From Vombatus ursinus (taxonomy: Eukaryota > Chordata > Mammalia > Diprotodontia > Vombatidae): a stretch of 64,000 bases of DNA. Within the stretch, counting starts at the first letter, position 1; each line of letters starts with the position of its first letter. A model generated the notes under the pieces. It was not told the DNA's origin. It was given only the letters and a program-made list of their open reading frames with translations, and ran no database searches. Of the stretch, positions 21,690 to 33,317 are shown in pieces. A program made the translations under genes and the position numbers. Where the stretch lies: the NCBI RefSeq assembly GCF_900497805.2, contig NW_020954608.1, positions 14,737,888 through 14,801,887 on the forward strand. Direction: 5' to 3'.

Positions 21690-23975
21690 TGGCTTCTAAT
21701 GTTTAAATTTATACCACTTTCCCCATTATACCTTTCAGCTGGTGATTCTTTGCTTTCATAATTCCACCTTTCCCTTACAACTCCTAACCTCATTCTTAAC
21801 CATAACCATAACTTCCAGTCCCTCTACATCCAAATTCTTTCCTAGGCCATTGCCGTTTGTACTGGCTTATACTCTGCTTCCTTCCCCATCTTGAACCCTT
21901 GGTGAACCAATTCAGCTACACCACTCTCTTGTCTTGAGTCCCTGGCACCCTTAATTCTATCAACAATCATACTCTGCTAAGCCTGAACCTTAGTTTACTC
22001 CCACCATCTGCAGTTTTCATTCTTGCTCATGTGTTGTTGAATGAAGCTGGAGAAAAGCATGAAACTGTGCTTACTGGGTTCACTACGAATCTATTGCATA
22101 AGCACAGCTGGGCTCTCATTGCTGTTAGGCAATCCTTTTATACCTCTCTAATTAACTCTCTATCCCTTTCACCACAGCTGCTTTTCTAAACCTTTTCATC
22201 CTTCCTCACTCCCTTTATCCCCCCCCTCCCCCCGGAGACTTGTTTCATGTTTTACTGAAAGAATGTAGATTCCTTCCTTTCTCATCATTTTTCATTTCTT
22301 AGATGCATTTCCCCCACTGGCTCATCCTGTCTGACAAGAAGAGGTTGTCTTTCTCCTTGCCAAGGTGAACCCTTCTGCATGTACTCTTGATACCATTGCA
22401 TCCTATTTTCTGTTATCACTATCTTCACCCCTCTGTTATCACTATCTTCAATTTTCTTTTGCTGTTTATTGGCTGCTTCCCTGCTACCTACTAACATAAC
22501 TCTTTTGTGACTAATCTCCTTGAGAAGGCTGTCTCCAATCCATTTCTTCACTTTCTTTCCTCTCCCTGTCTTCATAAGTCTCTGCAGTCTAACTTCTGAC
22601 TTCATTATTTAAACTATTTAAAATATCACTTAAAACTGTTTTCTCCAGTTATCTCTTAATTCTCAAATCCAATGGCATTTCTCATCCTTGTTGACCCTTT
22701 TTCAGTCTTTGACATTATCCATTACTCTTTTCTCCTTGAAATGCTCTTTTCAGGTTTTCATGAAGTAGCTTTCCTTCTTTTACTTTCTTTCCACATTATA
22801 TCACCTCTTGATCTCATTACCTCCATTAGAATCAATTACCATCTTTGTTTAGATGATTCTTAGATCTCTTTAAACTAGCTTCTCCTGACTTGTCTCACAT
22901 GTCCCATAGACATAGTAAAGTCAACATATTCAGAGCGAACTTGTTATCTTTACCTTCAAGCCTGCCTCTCTCTAATTTCCCGACTACTGACAAGTGTGCT
23001 TGATCTATCCTGTCTTCATTTTTTACTTGCTGTCTCTAGTGCATGGGATTTTCAAACCTCTTTATCTCTGCCTCCTAGCTTTCTTTGAGTCTAAAGCTAA
23101 AGTCCTATTTCCTCCCCAAACCTTCCAATTAACTGTCAAGGTCATTACCATCCTCCCAGTTACCCAGGTGTTATACTTTATTCCTTATGGTCATCCTTCC
23201 TCCCTCCTCCCCTACCCCATTGCACCCTCCCCATTTACGTTCTGTTGCCCAAGTGCTCTACATTATGCCTTACCAACATCACTCATAAACCCCCCATCCC
23301 TTTTTCTCTCCTTTGACTTTGATACCACCCATATACAGACTGTCATGTCACATGGGGATTTTTGCTATAGCCTTATGGTTGGTCTCCCTGCCTGAAATCT
23401 CTCTTCCATCCAACTATCAACATTATCTTCTTAAAGCACAAATCTGGCCATGTCAGCCTCCTCAGTAAACTACATGGGTTCCCTCTTGCCTTCAAGATCA
23501 AGTATAAAACACACTCTTTGGCTTTTAAAACCTTTTATAACTTGACCCCTTCCTTTGGTCATTTTCCAGCATTCTTACCCACCTTACTATTCTTCCATGT
23601 TCTCTGTGACCCTGTATAGCTTTCCTTGTTGTTACTGGCCGAAGATGTTTCATCTCCAGACTCCATGAATTTTCTCACTAGCTTTTCTTTATGCTTAGAA
23701 CTCTCATTTCTTCTCATTTCTGCCTTTAGCTTTCTTCAAGTCTCAGCTAATTACCACCTTCTGCAATAAGTCATTTCTTGTCACCCTTAATGTTAGTGTT
23801 CTTCCCTCTAAGATTATCTTCAATTTATTCTGTATATAGATTGTTTGTATATGTCTACCCAATTAGACTGTGAATTCCTTAGGGTTATTGTTTTTGCCTT
23901 TCTTGAGATATCTCTAGTGATTAGCACAGTGCCCGACACACAGTAAGTACTTAATAAATACTTGTTGACTTGAAT
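21690..23975 (+). mobile_element. Long L2 LINE (about 2.3 kb, to the 3' end)
   Basis: The longest L2 of the window. Early ORF2 (GAATGAAGCTGGAGAAAAGC, CCCGGAGACTTGTTTCATG), then TTTATTGGCTGCTTCCCTGC and ACTAATCTCCTTGAGAAGGC, the RT region (CTTGTTGACCCTTTTTCAGT for the conserved FxDLSAAFDTV stretch), ATTACCATCCTCCCAGTTAC, and the 3' end AGCACAGTGCCCGACACACA then CTTAATAAATACTTGTTGA. Heavily mutated; the ORFs on both strands here are by-products. Confidence 0.85.
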
Positions 23976-24029
23976 GGCTAGTCTCAAACATTCTCTTCTC
24001 TGAACTCATAAAAATGGTCTAGCTCTTTC

Positions 24030-25225
24030 CTGTGCTCAAATATCCTTTCCAGTTAATTGTATTGAGCTGCCTCAGCATTTCATTCAGTTGAACAAAGTTG
24101 GGTCTTTGCCCCCCAGAGTCTCCTGACTTTTCTCTTACTGTGAAGCGCATCCTTCTAGTCACCCAGGCTTGCAATCTCAGCATAATCTTTAAATCCTCAG
24201 TCTCAACAGCCCATATCTCCAATCTGTTGGAAAATATTGTCATTTCTACTTTGCATCTCCTCTTACATCTGCTTTTTTCCACTTATCCAGTCAGTTCTCC
24301 TCACTTTATCCTGGACTATTGCAGTAGCCTCTCCATTGCTCTACCTTCCTCAGTTCTCTTCCCTCCATTCCATCATCTTCTGCTGAGCTGCTGAAGTTTT
24401 TTCTCCTAAAGCATAGGTCTAAGTCACCACTTTTTTTTTTAAATTTTCACATTAGTTTGTTATAAGAAGAAATAGAACCAATAGGAGGAACCACAAGAAA
24501 GAAGAAACAAAACAAAACAGAAGAGGGGAAAAAAAAGCAAATAGTATGCTTCGATCTGCATTCCAACTCCATAGTTCTTTCTCTGGATGTGGACAGCATT
24601 TTTTGTCATGAGACCTTTGGAGATGTTTTAGATCTTTGCATTGCTGAGAAAAGCTAGGTCTGTTACAGTTAGTCATCGCACAATGTGGCTGTTACTGTGT
24701 ACAACATTCTTCTGGTTCTGCTCACTTCACTCAGCATCAGTCCATATTAAGTCTTTCCAGGTTTTTCTTAAGTCCACTTGCTCATCATTTCTTATAGCAT
24801 TCTTACTGCATTCATATACCGCAACTTGTTCAGCCATTCCCCAATTGATGGATATCCCCTCAATTTCCAGTTCTTTGCCACCACAGAAAGAGCTGCTATA
24901 AATATTTTTGTACATGTGGGTCCCTTTCCCATTTTTATGATCTCTTTGGGATATAGCTCTAGAAGTGCTATTGCTGGGTCAAAGGGCATGCACATTTTTA
25001 TAACCCTTTGGGCATAGTTCCAAATTGCTTTCCAAAATGGTTGGATCAGTTCACAACTCCACCAATGCCAGTTTTCCCACATCTTCTCCAACAGTTATCA
25101 TTTTCCTGTTTTGTCATGTTAGCCAAAGTCACCACTCTTTTCATTGTACTCCAGTGGTTCCCTATTCCCAATATCACATATAAATTTCTGTAAGTAAGCA
25201 CTTAAATTCTTGCTGACTGTTGACT
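24030..25225 (+). mobile_element. L2 LINE fragment split by an antisense L1
   Basis: Left part 24030-24431 (CTAGTCACCCAGGCTTGCAA, TATCCTGGACTATTGCAGTA, CCTAAAGCATAGGTCTAAGT); right part 25137-25225 (TACTCCAGTGGTTCCCTATT). The parts are continuous L2 once the L1 is taken out. Confidence 0.8.
24432..25125 (-). mobile_element. LINE-1 3' end, subfamily A, antisense
   Basis: Poly(T) at the left is the reversed tail; then AACAAAACAAAACAGAAGAG, CTTTGCCACCACAGAAAGAG, CTATTGCTGGGTCAAAGGGC and CACATCTTCTCCAAC. Flanked by AAGTCACCACT at 24421-24431 and 25126-25136 (11 bp). 5'-truncated. Confidence 0.92.
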
Positions 25226-25324
25226 GGCTGACTTTATAGGTATAATATTTAAAATTTCCTTTTTAAGATTTTGTACCTGTGCAATATTTCATGTGAAAGT
25301 ATGTTTGGGGCTAGATTAGAATTT

Positions 25325-25489
25325 CTTTCTTTCTTTTCTTTCTGTTTTTTTAAGTCAATTGGGGTTAAGTTGACTTGCCCAGGGTCATACAGCTAGTAAG
25401 TTTCAAATGTTTGGTCTGAGGCTGGATTTGAACCCAGGTCCTCCTGATACAGGGCTGGTGCTCTATTTGCTGTGCTACCTAGCTGCCCC
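25325..25489 (-). mobile_element. tRNA-headed CORE-SINE with 8-bp target duplication
   Basis: TTGACTTGCCCAGGGTCATA, CAGCTAGTAAGTTTC and GTGCTACCTAGCTGCCCC. TAGAATTT at 25317-25324 and 25490-25497. Confidence 0.88.
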
Positions 25490-25682
25490 TAGAATTTATT
25501 TTCCAAACTAGATAAAACCACAAATAGTCCTTAGGTATTAAAAATAAGGTATTTGGTTATGGATTCCTCATTTTATAACTCCTTTTCAAAGAACAGTCTT
25601 CATTTTTTATAAAAGACAACTTAGACTTAAACATTTAAGGTAAGTTAGTAAGAGAAATTAATTTGTATAAATCAGTTATTTT

Positions 25683-25772
25683 AGCATTATATTAATATAA
25701 TTATATTAATTATTATATTATGCTAGTATTATTATTATATTAATACTAGTACTATTACTACTACTACTAATA
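25683..25772. repeat. (TTA/TACTA)n low-complexity tract
   Basis: Imperfect ATTATATTAAT and ACTACTACT repeats. Confidence 0.85.
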
Positions 25773-25829
25773 CCAGATCTAAGCATTTAAGCTGCACTAA
25801 GACTTTTGGGACATCCCATATAGTGCTTT

Positions 25830-26720
25830 AATCTTCAAACCCTTTATAATCTGGTTTACAGCCACTCACTCAGTTGAACCTGCTCTCTCTAAAGTAAACA
25901 ACCCTCTCTGGGTTGTAGATTTAAGGCCGAAAGGGACCTAAGAGATATCCTTTGGATCTTCCTGTAGGTCATGACTGCTAACCAAGGTGTGTACTGTAAG
26001 GCTGTATAAATACGGACCTTCTTCTCTCTCAACACTATCTAAGGTGATTTCATCAGCTTCCATGAATTCACTTTTCTCTATTCAGATGAGTCTTAGATCT
26101 GTTTATTTAAGCCCCCTACTGACCTGTAGTCTCACATCTTTGATTACCTATTGTATGTCTAGAGCTGGATGTCCCATAAACACCTTAAAGTTAACATGTT
26201 GGAAACTGAACTTGTTTCAAACCTTCCTTAGTTCCTAACTTCCTTGGTTCTGTTGGTACTGTTGTGGGTACTTGATGTCTTCTCACTGCATTTTCACTGA
26301 CTGTCCCCAATGGTGTCAGGAATTCTAAACCTCCTCATCTCTGCCTCGTGGCTTTCTTCAAGTTTAAGCTAAGGTCTCATCTTCTGCCAAGAAGCTTTTC
26401 CTGGTTTTCTTTAATGCTAGTGCCTTCTCTCTAAGATTATCTTCAATTTATCCTTTTTATCTTGTTTGTATATATTTGTTTGCATGTCTCCTCCCTCATT
26501 AGACTGTGAGCTCTCAAGAGCAGGAATTTTTTTTTAAATTTATTTAAATTTATTTTAAAATTTATATTATTTTATATTTATGTTATTTATTAATTTATTT
26601 TAATATTTATATTATTTATTGGTTTATTTTTTGCCTTTCTTTGTATTCTTAGGTTTTCTTTGTATTCTTAGGTAACAGTGTTAATAAATGTCTAAAGTAG
26701 GATTTGAAGCCATGCCTTGC
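25830..26720 (+). mobile_element. L2 LINE, internally deleted, with AT-rich tract
   Basis: AGTTGAACCTGCTCTCTCTA, TGGATGTCCCATAAACACC, GCCTCGTGGCTTTCTTCAAG and the 3' end TTAGACTGTGAGCTCTC. A TTTAAATTTATT-type low-complexity tract (26527-26625) and a short TTTCTTTGTATTCTTAGG duplication (26636-26672) lie just before the 3' end. Confidence 0.72.
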
Positions 26721-26739
26721 CTTGTCTTAAATAACACCC

Positions 26740-27972
26740 TGCTGCCTCTCCCTACTCAATTATCTCATCTTACAGTCTTTTCTCAATGCTCATGCTTCTC
26801 AGCTTCTTTGCAGAGTTTGATGCTGGCTGCCCTCTAATGGATATTTTTTGTTTGGGTTTTCATGAGACTCCTTCTTGTCTCACTTCTAAGTTTGCTCTTC
26901 TGCTCCTAGAACTTCTTCTTTTCTCTTCTACGGTCGCTGTGGATGACCTTGTGAGCTCCCATAGGTTTAACTATTGTCTTTGCAGATAACGTCCAGATAT
27001 GTTTCTAACTGTAGTGCCCTGAGCATCAGACTTGCACCATTGATTATCTGTCTGTATAAGACATTTTAACCTGTGTATCCCATAGCCATCTGAAACCCAA
27101 TATGTACAAAACAGAACTCGTTATCTTTCCCACACTTGCCAAATGATATTTCTTTTGAATTTCTCTGCATTGCTCTTTAGAGCTCTACCATCATAACATT
27201 TCTCAGGTTCATAAATTCAGATTGTTTCTCAACTCCTTCCTTTTCCTTATCTGACAAATCCAATCAGTTTCCAAATCTTGTTTTATTCCTCCATAACATC
27301 TCTGGTATCCAACTCCTTCTCTACTCATAAAGCCACAACCTTAGTTCAGCCCTTTATCACCTCTTGCTTGGACTATTGCATGCAGTTACTTCCTAATTAT
27401 TCTCCTTGCCTCAAGTCTCTCAACAATTTAGCCCATCCTATACACTCAGTCAAACTGATTTGCCTCACTTAAAGATCTGACTATAAAACACCCTTAGTCA
27501 CTAAACTACAGTGGCTCTCTATTGCATATAGGATCGAAAACAAATTCTTATTTAGCTTTTGCAGCTCTTCACAACTTTGTCCCCATCCTTCTTATTGTCT
27601 TATTGCACATTACTCTCCCTGTTAGTACTCAGATCCAGTCAAAATAATGTTCTGTTACTTACACAAAGCATATTATTTTTCATATGCATAACTTTGCATT
27701 GGCTATTTCCCCTACTCTCCCTACTGTGCTCTCCCTTTTCACAGAATCCCTACCTTCCTTCAAAACTGAGCTGAAGCACCAACTTTGACATGAAACCTAT
27801 CCTGTCCCCTCCCCCCAAGCTGCTAGTGCCCTCTCTTCCAAAACTGCCTTGTATATATTTAACGTATATTTATATATTCGCATTCTCCCCCAATAAAATA
27901 TAAACTCCTAAATGAAAAAGAGAGCTATTTCATTTCTACCTTTGTATCTCCAGTTCATAGCATAATGCCATA
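26740..27972 (+). mobile_element. L2 LINE, about 1.2 kb to near its 3' end
   Basis: GCAGAGTTTGATGCTGGCTG (RT region), AACAGAACTCGTTATCTTTC, TTGCTTGGACTATTGCATGC, TACAGTGGCTCTCTATTGCA, CTTCAAAACTGAGCTGAAGC and GTATCTCCAGTTCATAGCAT in L2 order. Confidence 0.82.
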
Positions 27973-27987
27973 GTGTGTATGTTTTCT

Positions 27988-28130
27988 TTTTTATTTTAGG
28001 TGAGGCAGTTGGGGTTAAGTGACTTGCCCAGGGTCACACAGCTAGTGTCAAGTGTCTGAGGTCGCATTTGAACTCAGGTTCTCCTGACTCCAAGGCCAGA
28101 GCTCTATCCACTGTGCTATCTAGGCTACCC
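27988..28130 (-). mobile_element. tRNA-headed CORE-SINE
   Basis: AAGTGACTTGCCCAGGGTCA, ACTCCAAGGCCAGAGCTCTA; flanked by near-identical TGTGTATGTTTTC (left) and TGTGTATATGTTTTC (right). Confidence 0.88.
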
Positions 28131-28140
28131 TGTGTATATG

Positions 28141-28300
28141 TTTTCAAACAAAATTCAATAAATGTTTAGGAACCTAGAGTTTGCCAGGCACTGTGCTAGG
28201 TACTGGTAATACAGAGACATAAATGAAATAGTCCTGGCCCTGGATTATAGAATATAGTCAATTAGATTATATCCTAACAGAGCATATGCATGTAGTATTT
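28141..28300 (-). mobile_element. L2 3' end, antisense
   Basis: TTCAATAAATGTTTAGGAAC, GCCAGGCACTGTGCTAGGTA and ACAGAGACATAAATGAAATA. Confidence 0.65.
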
Positions 28301-30054
28301 TAAGGATTATAGTGTACACATGTTAACCTTATTTCAAAAGGACTTCACAGAATCATAATATTTTAGCATTAGGAGGGACCAAATATTTAGATGCCTAATA
28401 AACTTTTGTTGACAGATGAATTAGAAGTTTCATAGCACTTTTCTTGCAACACTGTTGTTGAACGTAGGTAGAGTAAGTATTAGCTTTCCTATACATGAAA
28501 CAGTTGAGTTGCTGAGAACTTTTTGCTTTGCCCATGAAGTACTGTTGGACAGGGGTGGGAAGGGGGAGGTGAGACATGATAGAGTATATTGGGCATTTTT
28601 TCCTCTTTCAGTAATATTGCTAGGAATTACTAGGTTTCCCTTTTTTTGAGAATATTTTTTATTATTCTCTCCTCCTCAACTCTTTTAAAAATATTCTTAT
28701 GTAAAATTCCAGAAAAAGTTGACAGAAGAAATAAATTTAAAAAATGATACATCTTTTTGTACAAAGGCAAAGAGAGTGTAGAAATAAAGATTTAGTGTAC
28801 GGAAACCTTGCTAATGTTTTTGAATTAAATCATGAATTAGTATCTTAGTGTTTTTCCAGGTTTTTTTTTTTGGACATATGTCTATAAATGTATTCATTAG
28901 TGTGTTTTGAGAACTGTGATACCATAGGAAATCACAAATGTAGGAAATTTCACATTGGCTTTATTCCCACTCAGTTCAAGATTCCAGTTAGGTTTTTCAT
29001 CTTATTAATTTTTAAAATATAATTGTATTCTTTGAATGGGTATGGAGGGAAAGTCCAGAAAACATCTCTCCACAGCCTAGCAGATGGCATTCATCTCACA
29101 TCTTAGTTTATGCATCTGTTGGCTTTTTTCTCCATTCATATGGTGAGTTAAAGGAAAGAAAATCAGTAAAGGAATGTTTCTGTTCTTGAAACATTTTTTT
29201 GAGTAGGTAGACTCTTAACAGTTACCATCCTGCAATTTAGGGAGGTGGTGAGGAGCAAAATAACTAACCTGTCCCCTACAGAAGCAGTAACACTTGTATT
29301 AAACTGAGATTTTTTTTGTTTGTCCAGTATTGACACTTTCAGGCAAGTGACAGTTTGCAAAGCAGTCAGTCATGTATGCTAAGTACAATGAAAAGATACA
29401 TAAAGTACAATGTATTAAATTGCTGTGGTTTGCAAATAGCCAGTTATTTGCATTCTTTGTGTGAAATTATTGGACATTCTCTGTCACATTTATATACCAA
29501 AGAGGAAAAAAGAATGGCTAAAAAAATTAAATTGTAGTCTGACTTCCTAACATCAACTAAATTAAAATTTTTTTGATCAAAACAATATGTCTTTAAATGG
29601 AAAAGAAAGTAGGAATTGAATGTAATTGAATTTCAGGGGTATAGTTGAGTAAAATTTCAACAATTTACAATGCTAACTTTTTAGTGCTTCTGAAAGCAGA
29701 AAGTCTTATTAGTGACAGGCCAGAAGTATTCTAGCTCAAAGAACATCCCTACTGCCATATGTGGTAAGGGTTTGCCACTAACCCACAAACTGCTTCTTTA
29801 GTACAGTGAATACGCAGAATTGATCTTTGTCAGGCATTTGTAAGAGATATGAAAGGATGCATTTTTTCATAGTGCCTTTTAAGTAATTTTTATTATTTAA
29901 AGAATTTAAGAAGTAAATTCTGTCCTTCAGATATGGATGAGGTTTTGTTTTGTTTTTAATTGAAAGCAATTTAGGATACTCAAGACAAATAGCAGTTTAT
30001 GAGAATTAAGTAAGTTGGACATAGAGTTTTCAGTTTAGTGTTGGAAATAGAACA
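28301..30054. other. Intron 1 stretch without recognised elements
   Basis: 1.75 kb of AT-rich DNA. ORFs at 28455-28649, 29163-29360, 29355-29537 and 29778-29969 have no family resemblance. A candidate place for conserved regulatory DNA, but nothing in the sequence alone proves it. Confidence 0.45.
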
Positions 30055-30240
30055 CTGGACTACATACGGAGGATGTAGGTTTTAGTTACAATTTTGAGCT
30101 GTACTATTTGAATAAGTAATAGTTTCACTGAAACTCAGGGAGTTTCATTGTCAACCTATAAAAAAAGAAGGTAATATTTCTACAACAGCCTTACAAAATT
30201 GTTGTGAGGAAAATATATTGTAAACCAGTACCACTAAGGT
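30055..30240 (+). mobile_element. MIR (degraded)
   Basis: ACTGGACTACATACGGAGGA head and GCCTTACAAAATTGTTGTGA, AAATATATTGTAAACCAG tail. Confidence 0.6.
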
Positions 30241-30618
30241 TGAAAAGTGCTCTGATTCCAACTCTTGCTGATCATAAAAAAAAATGACGTCTTATTCCAT
30301 TTGTACACCCATCCCCCACCTTCCTGTTCACTGTCATACTTTGGAAAAATGGAATCACAAGTCATTCCGCATTTATTTCTTAAGTGTGTGCAGTGTACTA
30401 TGCTGAGTGGTGTAGAAGATACTTGCGTTAGTTTGGATCCATAATTTCATGGATGGGAGACTTTTTTTTCCCAGTGATACATCATGCTGTCTCATCTTGT
30501 CAGTGCCTTTCCATAAAAATCTTCTGTAGTGTAGTGTTCTGAATTCATTTTTAAGCTCCTTGATGTGCAGAGCACTCTGCTGTGCACCAGATACAGAACC
30601 AATGTACAAAGATGAAAA

Positions 30619-30768
30619 TGGGGGCAGCAAGGTGGTGCAGTGGATAGAGCACTGGCCTTGGAGTCAAGAGGACCTGAGTTCAAATGCGGCCTCAGACACA
30701 TAACACACACTAGCTGTGTGACCCTGGGCAAGTTACTTATAACCCCAGTTGCCTCACCAAAAGAAAAG
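30619..30768 (+). mobile_element. tRNA-headed CORE-SINE
   Basis: GGGGGCAGCAAGGTGGTGCA head, ACACTAGCTGTGTGACCCTG core, GTTGCCTCACCAAAAG tail. It lies only 281 bp upstream of exon 2, in the gene's orientation. Confidence 0.92.
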
Positions 30769-31048
30769 ATTAAGATGGCAATTCTTCCTGCCTTCCTGGA
30801 AAAGTCGAGAAATACTCTTCACGTATTTATGAATGTCAGCATGCCCCTCACTGTCAGTCTGTAATCCTTCACTCTAGCTAGTCAACCTGTCAATCTCCTT
30901 TTCTGCTCATACATCCTAGAAGCTCTGTATATTTTGCACCCAGCTCTACAACAGCTTAGTAGAACTTTAGTAAATAATTTTCTAAATGCATTAAATATTT
31001 CAACTATGAAGATATTTGACTAAATGTTGTTACTTTTTTTTCCCCCAG

Positions 31049-31157
31049 CGACTAAGACGATTATCTACCAAATATAGAACAGAAAAAATTTATCCAACAG
31101 CCACTGGAGAAAAAGAAGAAAATGTTAAAAAGAACAGATACAAAGACATATTACCGT
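31049..31157 (+). CDS. PTPN12: PTPN12 exon 2: N-terminal part of the PTP domain
   Basis: Encodes residues 34-69 and the first base of codon 70, starting [13 protein letters not shown] and ending KNRYKDILP. The acceptor is a T/C tract ending CCCCCAG and the donor is GTAAGT. RRLS places a serine at position 39; Ser39 is the known PKA/PKC site that lowers PTP-PEST activity, and the basic residues needed for it are kept. KNRY contains the pTyr-recognition tyrosine (Y64) that sets the depth of the substrate pocket. The exon starts in phase 0, so it must join an exon ending on a complete codon upstream of the window. The frame stays open into intron 2, giving a longer open reading stretch that is not real coding. 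The match to remembered human sequence over this exon is essentially complete. Confidence 0.97.
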
Positions 31158-31419
31158 GTAAGTTTGAATTGTCTTTTACCAAAACAAATAGAAGTCTTAA
31201 TTATTTTTATGGCCTTACCAATTTCTTTTTCTGTTGTTCTAGAATGACTAGATTAGATGAATATTCAAGCTTTTGTCTTAAAAGTGCAGTGTTAAAACAG
31301 TTACATCCAAATTGAAATGTTGCTTAAATTTGTAAATAGGCTTTTAAACTTTATTCTTTAGTCTTTGTTTACAAAATAATTTTTACCTGATAATAAATTA
31401 AGTTTACATATTTTTAACA

Positions 31420-31955
31420 TTAATTTCTTAATTTTCTCCCATTCCCCCCATTGAGAAGGCAAACAGTATATCAGTTACACATGTGAAGTCATGCAAAACA
31501 TTTTTCCATATTAGCCATGTTGCAAAAGAAAAAAACAATAAAAAATCAGCGCATCAAGAAAGTAGAAAAAATTATGCTTCATTCAGAGTTCATCAGCTCT
31601 TTCTTGAGTTGGATAGCGTTTTTCATCGTGGATTCTTTGGAATTGCCTTGGATCATTGTCTTGATCAGAGTAGCTAAGTCTTTCACAGTTGATCATCATT
31701 ACAATAGTGCTGTAACTGTGTACACTGTTCTCCTAGTTCTGCTTACTTGCTTTTATCAGTTCATATAGGTCTTCCGGGTTTTTCTGAAACCATCCTAATC
31801 ATCATGTCTTATAGCACAATAGTATTCCATCACAGTCATATACCATAACATGATCAGCCATTCCCCAATTGATGGGCATGTTTTCAATTTCTTATTCTTT
31901 ACCACCACTGCAAAAAGAACTGCTATGAATATTTTTGTACATAGAAGTCTTTTTC
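31420..31955 (-). mobile_element. LINE-1 3' end, subfamily B, antisense, just after exon 2
   Basis: CCCATTGAGAAGGCAAACAG, ATGTGAAGTCATGCAAAACA, AGCTAAGTCTTTCACAGTTG, GCCATTCCCCAATTGATGGG and ATGAATATTTTTGTACATAG. The 3'UTR type differs from the 7.9-kb copy. Confidence 0.88.
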
Positions 31956-32534
31956 TTTGACCTGATACTAAGTAAAAAAAAAAAAAGTCAAAAAGTAAAA
32001 TTCTAGTGGGAAAATTCTTTTGTGAAATTCTTTTGAGGCACTTCAGTTAGAGAAGCAAACTATATATTAAATTTTCCAACAGTAAATCTTGGAGATGTAG
32101 GGCATAGTAGATATTTTCTTTCTTTTGCAGTGTAGTCTTTTGCAAATTACTGGCTTATTTTTTTCTTATTCATGGTGTCTCCAAGACTGCTACTGCTTCA
32201 TGTTACCAACTGTATTTTAGTCCTCATTGTTAGGTTGGAGTAGTAAGAGGGTGAGATTGTTGATACATTTCTGAATGTATTTCACAGTGAGTCTTTGAAC
32301 CTACCTTCCAAAGCCAAATAGAAAAGATTTTCACATTATTTTCTATTTTCTTTTTGTAGGCTTGAATAATGAAGAGCAGGTTATGTAGTATAGTCATAAT
32401 TTGGTATAATCTGCATGGAGTTTCAGTTTTGATTAAGTTTCTTAGTGAAATACTATAGTAAATTCTTATTCACAGATTTACCACTAGAATGATACCTAAG
32501 GGTTAGGAAACAATTTACCTAAATTAAGTACAAT
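31956..32534. other. Intron 2 stretch, nothing recognised
   Basis: AT-rich, no recognisable element. Confidence 0.5.
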
Positions 32535-32760
32535 TTATAGTATGGCATAGAGAATAAAGGGTTGACCTCTCAGCTAGGAAATTAGTTTCAAGCTCTACAT
32601 CTGACACATAATAGCTGTGTGACCATTGGTACCTCACTTAATTGATCAGTGTCCCAGGCAAGTCATTAAGAATATAAATTTCAGGACGGGTTGCTGATCT
32701 GCATTGTGAGAAGCAGTTTTCTTATATGGGAGTTTCCTATGCCAAAGCCAACAGTTCTTG
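32535..32760 (+). mobile_element. MIR-like CORE-SINE (MAR1-type)
   Basis: TAATAGCTGTGTGACCATTG, CAGTGTCCCAGGCAAGTCAT, GGGTTGCTGATCTGCATTGT and GGGAGTTTCCTATGCCAAAG. Confidence 0.78.
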
Positions 32761-33317
32761 TGAAAAAAAAAAATACTTACCTGACTTTTTCATTTTTTCA
32801 TTCTTCCAGTAGGATGTTCTAGGGTCAAGTAGATTAAAGTATTTGAATGATTTAGCTGTTTTTTATTTTTGTTTTTTATGGATGCATACATATTAGATAA
32901 TAAGAGCAGATTAAAAAATGGGGGAAAATAGCTGAAAGCTTAGAGTATAATTCAGCTGTGTTATCAGCCCTATCTGTATGTTTATCTAGTTTTCAACTAG
33001 ACAGTTTTGTTTAATTTTATTTATAGGAGACCTAACTACCCTTATTAGGGTAGGGTGCTTATCTCATTGTATTTTTAAGCATTTTGGAAAGACCACAAGG
33101 TGTTTTTAAAAGTAGAATTGTTTATACAGTTGTTTTGGTCGTTCAAACTATTTAACCAGACAAAACTGGATTATCCAGTTTTCATGTAACCTAATAGTAA
33201 TTAGTTCTTAATAACCTTTGAGATAATGCTATAGTAATAAAAGGAGATGGACAATGCTTTTATCTTTTAGAGAGGAATAGGCATTGATGATTGGAAAGTC
33301 AGTGAACCTCTGTAGGT
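32761..33317. other. Intron 2 stretch, nothing recognised
   Basis: AT-rich, no recognisable element. Confidence 0.5.

Noticed and set aside
22285-22605. Minus-strand ORF sharing GSREAANKQQK with the ORF at 16965-17147, suggesting a conserved small protein
   Set aside because: Both are antisense readings of the same L2 ORF2 fragment; the shared DNA is kept as a finding, the protein is not.
24792-25091. Minus-strand 99-codon ORF
   Set aside because: Remnant of the C-terminal end of LINE-1 ORF2, not a host gene.
1-31048. Search for PTPN12 exon 1 and promoter
   Set aside because: No sequence encoding MEQVEILRKF-like residues and no CpG-rich island were found; exon 1 is taken to lie upstream of the window.
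31016-31315. ORF starting before exon 2 and running into intron 2
   Set aside because: Only 31049-31157 is real coding; both splice sites are strong and the rest is intron translated by chance.
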